64,000 nucleotides of DNA. Source: RGIG5327 sp045612485. Its GTDB lineage: Bacteria > Verrucomicrobiota > Lentisphaeria > Victivallales > UBA1829. This document shows, in pieces, positions 58,882-64,000 of this stretch (position 1 is its first letter; each line of letters starts with the position of its first letter). The DNA lies in the NCBI GenBank assembly GCA_045612485.1, contig JAZKZE010000030.1, forward strand, positions 1 through 64,000. Direction: 5' to 3'. The notes below the pieces were generated by a model. That model did not search any database. It saw nothing but the letters and a program-made list of their open reading frames with translations, and was not told where the DNA came from. The position numbers were made by a program, and so were the translations under genes.

Positions 58882-60033
58882 TCAGTAGCCCAGGAAGGAG
58901 ATATCCACATTGGCTTCTGCTGTCTTGCCGGAGGCGTCTTTGAAGATGACTTTTCCATCGGCAAAATCAGCGGAAACGACTCTTCCGAAATCTCCGGGAA
59001 TACGGGCAACGCCCTGAATGTGGCAGATTTCAGAAGGAGCAGCTTTTGTAAATGTGCCGCAGGTGGTCCAGCCCTCTTTGCTCAGGCAGTTTTCTTCTGT
59101 GGAATCCTTGATGCCGTTGGCGAAGAAAGAGCAGTTGTCTTCCACGCCGATACAGCGGGTATTTCCGTTCCAGGGGAATCCGTATCTGCCGGAGTTGGAT
59201 GTCCAGATGGTGGTGGCGGGCAGAGTTTCCGGATTACGGAGCATGAAGAAAAGGTAGCCTCTTTCCGGATAAACGCAAACAGTCCATGCGGGGGTTTTCC
59301 CGGGTTTGGAAAGCATGGAGAAAAGGTCTGCGTAACCGATGGGGGAGGGGTAGGTTGTGTAGTCATGCACAGGATCGGCTTTGAAGGCTGTGGGGACTTT
59401 CTCCAGAGAATCAAATCTTTCCCCGGAAGCAAGATACTGGTGTTCCAGATTTTTTGGATCGGAAAATACACCGGGACAGGTCATACCCGCATCAAATTTA
59501 CTGGTGGAAAGGTACATCTTTTCCCCTTCTTCCGGCATGTGGATGATGGAGTGGTGACCATAAGGCATTTTTCCTTCCAGTCCGCTGACGGTATGTTTGA
59601 TATAAAGGGCGGAATGATTGGAACGCATTTCAAAGTGTTTTACGATATGGAAAGGATTGATGGTGGTATCCATGGAAAATTCAAAGACCGCCTTGTCGCC
59701 TTCTTCCACAGCCTTATCCAGTTTCCAGGTATTTGCGGCAGTTTCCCCGTGGGGAGGATACTGGAATCCGTCTACGGCTTCCGGATTTCCACCGAAGGGC
59801 AGACAGAAAAAGTCACCGCGCAGATTCTGAAGGAGGGGACAGAAGGAAAGATCCGGTCTCTCATCCTGCCAGGGTGTGAGGGCGTAGGGGGAAACGCTTT
59901 TTTCTGTATCGGTGAAAAATTCCACAGGAGCGTGCATGCCGGCGTCTTCTGTGAGAAACAGTTTGATGCCTTTTGCATTCAGATACCAGCCGGGGGTGGA
60001 ATGATTGATCCCTTTTTCGATGATTTCAGCCAT
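58882..60033 (-). CDS. Uncharacterised protein with a mutarotase-like beta-sandwich
   Basis: Cytoplasmic protein of 383 residues, rich in beta strands. The fold looks like the galactose mutarotase/DUF4432 superfamily: strand pattern, GGNPEAVDGFQYPPHGE near 80-100, NPFHIVKHFEMRSNHSALYIKHTVSGL in the middle, and MPYGHHSIIHMP with paired histidines near 162. EDNCSFFANGIKDS lies near 300. A role in sugar binding or epimerisation is possible, but I cannot assign one. AAAGGAG precedes the ATG. It is the first gene of the six-gene operon ending at 53428 and has a clear promoter. Confidence 0.65.
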   Translation of the reverse strand: MAEIIEKGINHSTPGWYLNAKGIKLFLTEDAGMHAPVEFFTDTEKSVSPYALTPWQDERPDLSFCPLLQNLRGDFFCLPFGGNPEAVDGFQYPPHGETAANTWKLDKAVEEGDKAVFEFSMDTTINPFHIVKHFEMRSNHSALYIKHTVSGLEGKMPYGHHSIIHMPEEGEKMYLSTSKFDAGMTCPGVFSDPKNLEHQYLASGERFDSLEKVPTAFKADPVHDYTTYPSPIGYADLFSMLSKPGKTPAWTVCVYPERGYLFFMLRNPETLPATTIWTSNSGRYGFPWNGNTRCIGVEDNCSFFANGIKDSTEENCLSKEGWTTCGTFTKAAPSEICHIQGVARIPGDFGRVVSADFADGKVIFKDASGKTAEANVDISFLGY

Positions 60034-60098
60034 TTTCTTCTCCTTTTTGTAAGGTTGAAAATATTTTTAATGGAATAATATAATACTTCATACCCATT

Positions 60099-60126
60099 AC
60101 AATACTTTGTTTTTCCATTTTTTCAA
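60099..60126 (-). promoter_or_regulatory. Promoter of the six-gene thiL/tsaE/lyxose-isomerase operon
   Basis: On the minus strand: TTGAAA, 16 bases, TATTGT, about 65 bases upstream of the first gene. Its -10 region, TATTGTAAT, matches that of rsuA. Confidence 0.55.
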
Positions 60127-60158
60127 GCCTGAAAAACATGGAAAAAAGGAAAGGTGAT

Positions 60159-60186
60159 TTGAAAAGAGCCTTTACCGTGTTATATT
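60159..60186 (+). promoter_or_regulatory. Promoter of the 60260 gene
   Basis: TTGAAA (60159-60164), a 16-base spacer and TATATT (60181-60186), both hexamers matching consensus at five of six bases. Transcription would start near 60193. Confidence 0.6.
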
Positions 60187-60259
60187 AAGGGGTATAAGGG
60201 ACTTTTTTACCCTTTTGTCCTGTAATTTTGGAAGAACTCAAGAGAAACCGGATCTGCTC

Positions 60260-60961
60260 ATGGAAACAGGAAATAACAAACAGCATAAAGATGATTATAT
60301 GATGGATAAAGCCAAACGCAGCTTTCTGCGTATGGTCTCACCTGATGAGTTCGGCTCTGCCGCATCAAAGCATCGGGATTCCCCTGCTCTTGTGAATGTC
60401 CCGCCGGAGATCGCAAGACGGGATGCCGCTTATCTGCGGGCGGTGGAACTGGTGAAAACCGCTTTTTCCGCACAGGATGAACATAAACGCCGTATGGTCT
60501 ATCTGCTTGCCGAATCCCTGCTTGAATTTGCTGTGAACCGTACGGAACAACTGTATCAGATCAGCGGGTCACTGACTGCAAAAGAACCTCTGGAAGATCT
60601 GAATTTTCTGAAATATCTGCGTCTGCTGCGGCAGATGGTGGGGACACTCGGGGATCTTACGGAGTTCCAGCAATTTGTAAATGGTGAGGATGTACAGATC
60701 GCCGAGATCCTTGCCCTTCTGGGGATCCCCTCCGGCAACACAAGCAGTTTTTCCAGCAGTGAAGTAGCCATTTATCATTTTCTGAAACTGCTCATTGCCA
60801 AGTCTGTGGGGCCTTTTGAGATCAACCGTACCAGAACAAGAAATATGCTTTCCAAGAGTGCCGTGGAGCGGTATGACCGTTCCTTTGAGGCGGCGACGCA
60901 GTTCTGTGCATCTATAACCCCTTCGGATCCTGATGCTTTCAAATATATGAAAAAGCTGTAA
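60260..60961 (+). CDS. Uncharacterised helical cytoplasmic protein
   Basis: Soluble protein of about 233 residues, mostly alpha-helical, with no signal peptide, membrane segment or known motif. Charged helices such as AVELVKTAFSAQDEHKRRM and LKYLRLLRQMVGTL suggest a helical bundle. The C-terminus reads PSDPDAFKYMKKL. The start is uncertain: ATG at 60260 has little ribosome site, and an ATG-ATG pair near 60299 could be used instead; a TTG at 60215 is less likely. A strong promoter lies upstream and a large barrel protein gene follows after 26 bases. I do not recognise the family. Confidence 0.6.
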   Translation: METGNNKQHKDDYMMDKAKRSFLRMVSPDEFGSAASKHRDSPALVNVPPEIARRDAAYLRAVELVKTAFSAQDEHKRRMVYLLAESLLEFAVNRTEQLYQISGSLTAKEPLEDLNFLKYLRLLRQMVGTLGDLTEFQQFVNGEDVQIAEILALLGIPSGNTSSFSSSEVAIYHFLKLLIAKSVGPFEINRTRTRNMLSKSAVERYDRSFEAATQFCASITPSDPDAFKYMKKL

Positions 60962-60987
60962 GAAAATAACCCAACAAAGGAGAAAAT

Positions 60988-63345
60988 ATGAGTTTTTGTG
61001 AAAATGGAATTACCGTAAACAGAGTTACGTTCTATTTCGGTGAAAACGGTCTTCCGGAAAGGATCATCCTTCCTGCTGAACTGGACAATAACGACCTTCT
61101 CGCAGCCCCCGGTCAATGGAATATCCTGGATGAAAAAGGCAACCGCCTTGAAGTCGTAATGGGGGAAGAAAGCGGCATGGAAGTATTGAGAAAAAAAGAT
61201 AATACTGCCGTAAAATTCCACAAACTCAAGGTCGTGGGTGATGATACTTTGCAGATGGATGTCCGTTACACCCTTTTCGATGACGGTGTGGTCTTTGCCG
61301 AGCCCTTCTTCTTCGGAAATATCTGCAATCCTCCGAAACTTTCCAAACTGGAACTGGTTCTCCCTCTCGCCATGCAGCAGTACCCCACTATCCGGTTTGC
61401 CATGCCCTACCGTCCTAAAACTGTTGACGGCAAACTCATCCAGACTTCTGCTCCGGAACGGGAACTTGTTCCCGGGGATGACCGGATCATCGAAGACGGT
61501 ATCTTCCCCCAGATCGGACTGTATGTCTGCTCTGAAAAAGGCCCCTCTTTCTATGCGGAGATCTTTATGGAATCCGACGGTTCCGCTGCCGGAAAAAATG
61601 CCGATACCAATTCTTCCGTCATCTGGAAAGACGGCAATCCCACTCTTACATGGAACTTCCAGAACAGACCCGATGCCCCTGTCTGCGGCCCCTGGCAGTG
61701 GAGAAACCGTTTCGGTTTCGTCATTGCCCCCGCCCCTGTGCAGAGAAAATATCCGCCCTTTGCCATGTATCACTACTTTGACAACTTCCAGAGATTTCCC
61801 ACAGATCAGGCTCTTCAGGCTGTGGCAGATGCCGGAGCGGATGTCCTCATCATCCATGAAAACTGGAGAAGCGATATTCAGAACGGCGGGATCCCCATCG
61901 ACCGCAAACGGTTGAAAGAAGTGGTGGATTTTGCCCACGCCCACAATATCCGGGTAGCTCTCTACATGCGGGGAAGCGAACCTTCTGTAGATGAAAATCA
62001 CCTTGACTGGTTTGCTGAAAACCTTACCCCCGGTTACGACGGACTCTATATGGACTACGGCGGACCTTTCGGTTTCAAACGCGCCGCCTGTGAATTGTTC
62101 CCCGGCGGTTCCATCCGTTTCTGCCACCACCATAATCTGGCAGTATTGAGAAGAAACACTGTGGAAAAGACCGGGATCGTTCTTTCCCATACCGGTCCCA
62201 TGTATTCCGCTATCGGTATGACCGGCAACCTGATCGACGGTTACGTTTCCGGGGAAGGGGAAAGAGGACTGCTCCTCCGCAGCCGGTTCGATCACGCCTA
62301 CTACTCCATGGCTGCGGTCTGCTCCGGTTCTCTCTGGAGTGCCGCATTTCCTGAATACGGAAGCAAAGAGATCGTTCCCTTCCTTGCCGCAACCGGTCAG
62401 TATCCCCACGTCCCGCTGGGAACACAGTTCAAGAGCTGCTCCCTTTCCCATCCTTCCGTGCCGGGGATCAATGACGCTCCTTTCATGCCGCTGTGGAGAT
62501 TGTGGCAGCTGATGAAGGGCAAAGAAGATCTTGCCATTTATAATGATTACAACTCTTACGGGATCTTCCCCAAAGAGGAGAATATCTCCCACTATATGAT
62601 GATTTCCGGCAACGAAAGAGCCGTTTGTATTTACGGAAACTTCTCCAAAGAATCTGTAAAAGTCGATCCCGCCATTTTCTGGGAAAAGACCTCCTTTGCC
62701 GCAGAAGGAAAGAAGATCACACTCTGTATGGATGGAAAAGCTGTTGCCTGGGACGGTAAAACACCCTTTGAACTTGCCGGACTTGGCGTTGCCGCCATCT
62801 GTGTGGGGGAAGCGGATTTTGCCGCTTACGAAAGACCCTATCCCGCCTTGTGTAAACAGGGGGAAGATCATCTTGCCAAAGTGAAATTGCAGGAAGAACT
62901 GCGGAAATGTCCGGAAGAAGCGGAAAATTATTTCCTCCGTATCAAAGTACCGGATATCGCCCTTTCTTATGAAAACTCCATGGTGCTTGACCTGTATGAC
63001 AACCGGTTTGTCCTGGGGGAAGTTATGGAAGACGGTTCCTTCAAACAGCTGGGCTATCTGGGGATCCATGGTTTCCAGAAAGAGGAGACCAGGCAGGAGG
63101 AATTTGTGATGAACGGTCAGGAATCCCCCTGGATCGACCTTAAAGCGGTTCTGGGCAGCGGAACAAAAAATCTTGCAATCTGGAGTCTGCACCGGGGCGA
63201 TCTCTATTATGTGAATACACCCTTCTACTCTTTCATCCAGGCGGAACTGGGGAAAGAAAAGGGAAAAGCAGATTACATGCTGGAATTTATGAACGAACTG
63301 GAAGATGACAGGGCATTTTTGCACTTCACAGTAAAGATCAAGTAA
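60988..63345 (+). CDS. Large TIM-barrel protein, putative glycoside hydrolase
   Basis: Protein of 785 residues without signal peptide. The N-terminal 250 residues are a beta-sandwich with VRYTLFDDGVVFAEPFF, as in mutarotase-like domains before GH31/GH36-type barrels. A barrel follows (about 258-530), with YHYFDNFQRF, VLIIHENWRSDI, VALYMRGSE, DGLYMDYGGPFG (Asp356, a likely nucleophile position) and IVLSHTGPMYS, then C-terminal beta domains. The layout fits a retaining alpha-glycosidase of the GH-D/GH31-like clan, but I cannot name a family. AAGGAG precedes the ATG. It is co-transcribed with the helical protein upstream and ends at a strong terminator. Confidence 0.72.
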   Translation: MSFCENGITVNRVTFYFGENGLPERIILPAELDNNDLLAAPGQWNILDEKGNRLEVVMGEESGMEVLRKKDNTAVKFHKLKVVGDDTLQMDVRYTLFDDGVVFAEPFFFGNICNPPKLSKLELVLPLAMQQYPTIRFAMPYRPKTVDGKLIQTSAPERELVPGDDRIIEDGIFPQIGLYVCSEKGPSFYAEIFMESDGSAAGKNADTNSSVIWKDGNPTLTWNFQNRPDAPVCGPWQWRNRFGFVIAPAPVQRKYPPFAMYHYFDNFQRFPTDQALQAVADAGADVLIIHENWRSDIQNGGIPIDRKRLKEVVDFAHAHNIRVALYMRGSEPSVDENHLDWFAENLTPGYDGLYMDYGGPFGFKRAACELFPGGSIRFCHHHNLAVLRRNTVEKTGIVLSHTGPMYSAIGMTGNLIDGYVSGEGERGLLLRSRFDHAYYSMAAVCSGSLWSAAFPEYGSKEIVPFLAATGQYPHVPLGTQFKSCSLSHPSVPGINDAPFMPLWRLWQLMKGKEDLAIYNDYNSYGIFPKEENISHYMMISGNERAVCIYGNFSKESVKVDPAIFWEKTSFAAEGKKITLCMDGKAVAWDGKTPFELAGLGVAAICVGEADFAAYERPYPALCKQGEDHLAKVKLQEELRKCPEEAENYFLRIKVPDIALSYENSMVLDLYDNRFVLGEVMEDGSFKQLGYLGIHGFQKEETRQEEFVMNGQESPWIDLKAVLGSGTKNLAIWSLHRGDLYYVNTPFYSFIQAELGKEKGKADYMLEFMNELEDDRAFLHFTVKIK

Positions 63346-63362
63346 GTATTCCGGATACAGAA

Positions 63363-63387
63363 GGGGGGGGACGATCCCCCCTTTTTT
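63363..63387 (+). terminator. Rho-independent terminator
   Basis: G-run/C-run stem (GGGGGG with CCCCCC) around a short ACGAT loop followed by six T, 18 bases after the barrel protein stop. Confidence 0.88.
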
Positions 63388-63416
63388 GTTGAAAAATTTT
63401 TTGAAAGGGTATGATA

Positions 63417-64000
63417 ATGAAAAGAAATATCTTTGCACTCTTTGCCGGAGCATTTTTTGCGGTAATGCTTCTCTGTTCCTGTAATGTGGTACAGGCAAGT
63501 AAAAACAATCCTTCCGCCCTTACTGCAAAGCAGGAAAAACTTTTGAAGGTGGGCTATTTTGTAGGCGACGGCAGTAACGGTAACGGTGTATTCCTCTGGG
63601 CAAGACTTCTTAAAAACTCCCCCCAGCTGGATGTGACACTTCTTGAGGGGGAAGATATCCGCAATGGAAAACTTGATGACCTTGAGCTTCTTGTCATTCC
63701 CGGAGGTTCCAGCCGCCGCCAGTATCTGGATGTAACGGAAAAAGGCGGAGATAAAATAAGGGAATTTGTAAAAAAAGGCGGTTCCTATGTAGGGATCTGT
63801 GCCGGATTTCATTGTACGCTGAATAAACCCGACCGTTTCCGTCTTATGCCCTATACCTACCGTAAGGGGGCAGGGGGCTACCGGGCAAAAGTAGCCATCG
63901 ACATCAATGAAAGAGGGGCAAAACTTCTGGACATCAGAAATGGCAGATATTTTGTCACCTATTCCAGAGGTCCCATCAGTAAGGAAGTAAAAGAGTGGGA
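63417..64000 (+). CDS. Lipoprotein with glutamine-amidotransferase-like (BPL_N-type) domain, cut by window end
   Basis: Start of a gene running off the window; 194 residues are visible. The N-terminus is a lipoprotein-type signal with cysteines in LLCSC near residues 20-22. The rest resembles a class I glutamine amidotransferase/DJ-1 fold close to the biotin-protein-ligase N-terminal domain group: VGYFVGDGSNGNG, LLVIPGGSSRRQY and the nucleophile elbow VGICAGF (Cys near 126). An exported member cannot be an ordinary biosynthetic amidotransferase, so function is unknown; peptide or glycan amide chemistry or ligand binding are options. ATG at 63417 has AAAGGG upstream. Confidence 0.7.
   Translation, partial: MKRNIFALFAGAFFAVMLLCSCNVVQASKNNPSALTAKQEKLLKVGYFVGDGSNGNGVFLWARLLKNSPQLDVTLLEGEDIRNGKLDDLELLVIPGGSSRRQYLDVTEKGGDKIREFVKKGGSYVGICAGFHCTLNKPDRFRLMPYTYRKGAGGYRAKVAIDINERGAKLLDIRNGRYFVTYSRGPISKEVKEW

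Noticed and set aside
60034..60098. Possible TPP riboswitch leader for the thiL-containing operon
   Set aside because: The leader is only about 60 bases and AT-rich, with none of the conserved TPP aptamer segments.
60775..63498. A 907-codon open frame on the minus strand opposite the barrel protein gene
   Set aside because: The plus-strand gene has a ribosome site, coherent protein segments and a terminator. The antisense frame has low-complexity composition and no recognisable protein.
1..64000. tRNA, rRNA, CRISPR arrays, IS elements, phage genes
   Set aside because: No cloverleaf-like GC-rich segment, repeat-spacer pattern, transposase motif or phage structural gene was found by reading both strands.

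Overview
The window reads as a chromosomal segment of an anaerobic, glycan-degrading bacterium of the Lentisphaerota (Victivallales-like, probably gut-associated). This placement is inference from gene content: a pseudopilin-type protein heading a glycoside-hydrolase operon, many non-Sus glycoside hydrolases, a DUF4838 protein, and a flavodiiron-rubredoxin oxygen-scavenging protein. No rRNA, tRNA, CRISPR array, insertion sequence or phage gene was seen. Coding density is high. The only gene-free stretch above 300 bases is 13400-13774, which holds two divergent promoters and a hairpin. I count 52 protein genes, two of them cut by the window edges.

Layout. 1-3030: a truncated MFS permease and a GH36 alpha-galactosidase. 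3137-5707: an MBOAT acyltransferase with an SGNH-like partner, likely a cell-surface O-acetylation pair. 5752-11895: rsuA on the minus strand, then a plus-strand operon of an M20 amidohydrolase, a GH2 enzyme, a fused cytidylate kinase/hotdog thioesterase and a nitroreductase. 12074-13399: a GH28-like lipoprotein. 13775-18560: a five-gene housekeeping operon (rmuC, PHP exonuclease/phosphatase, TatD, TcdA, histidinol-phosphatase). 18622-23574: an orphan DppC-type permease, a DMT transporter, and the aspartate kinase/homoserine dehydrogenase pair. 23815-27203: two exported proteins of unknown role and a GT2 glycosyltransferase.

27275-37055 is the clearest polysaccharide locus. An AraC regulator and a two-domain esterase run one way. 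A pseudopilin, an exported DUF4838/CBM protein, a GH20-like enzyme and a GH2 enzyme run the other, closed by a strong terminator. 37158-46790 holds a GltS glutamate symporter, a flavodiiron protein, an AraC regulator divergent from an unknown 340-residue protein across a near-perfect inverted repeat, a 2-keto-3-deoxy-sugar-acid kinase/aldolase pair, a YeiH-type transporter and a second MFS permease. 46997-50701 has a second GH2 paired with a GHL6-like protein. 50865-53418 encodes a PfkB kinase, a stand-alone Rossmann protein and a Dus enzyme.

53428-60033 is a six-gene minus-strand operon mixing carbohydrate genes (mutarotase-like protein, DMT transporter, D-lyxose isomerase, beta-helix protein) with thiL and tsaE. 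60260-64000 carries two uncharacterised proteins, one a large TIM-barrel glycosidase candidate, and the start of a lipoprotein with a glutamine-amidotransferase-like fold.

How it fits together (inference): exported, CBM-tagged or beta-helix enzymes trim polysaccharide outside the cytoplasm. MFS and DMT permeases import oligosaccharides or sugars. GH2, GH20 and GH36 enzymes without signal peptides finish hydrolysis inside, and lyxose isomerase and the KDG kinase/aldolase pair feed central metabolism. No SusC/SusD or TonB-type receptor is present. Promoters throughout resemble TTGAAA, a 16-17 base spacer, then TAWAWT/TATTGT.
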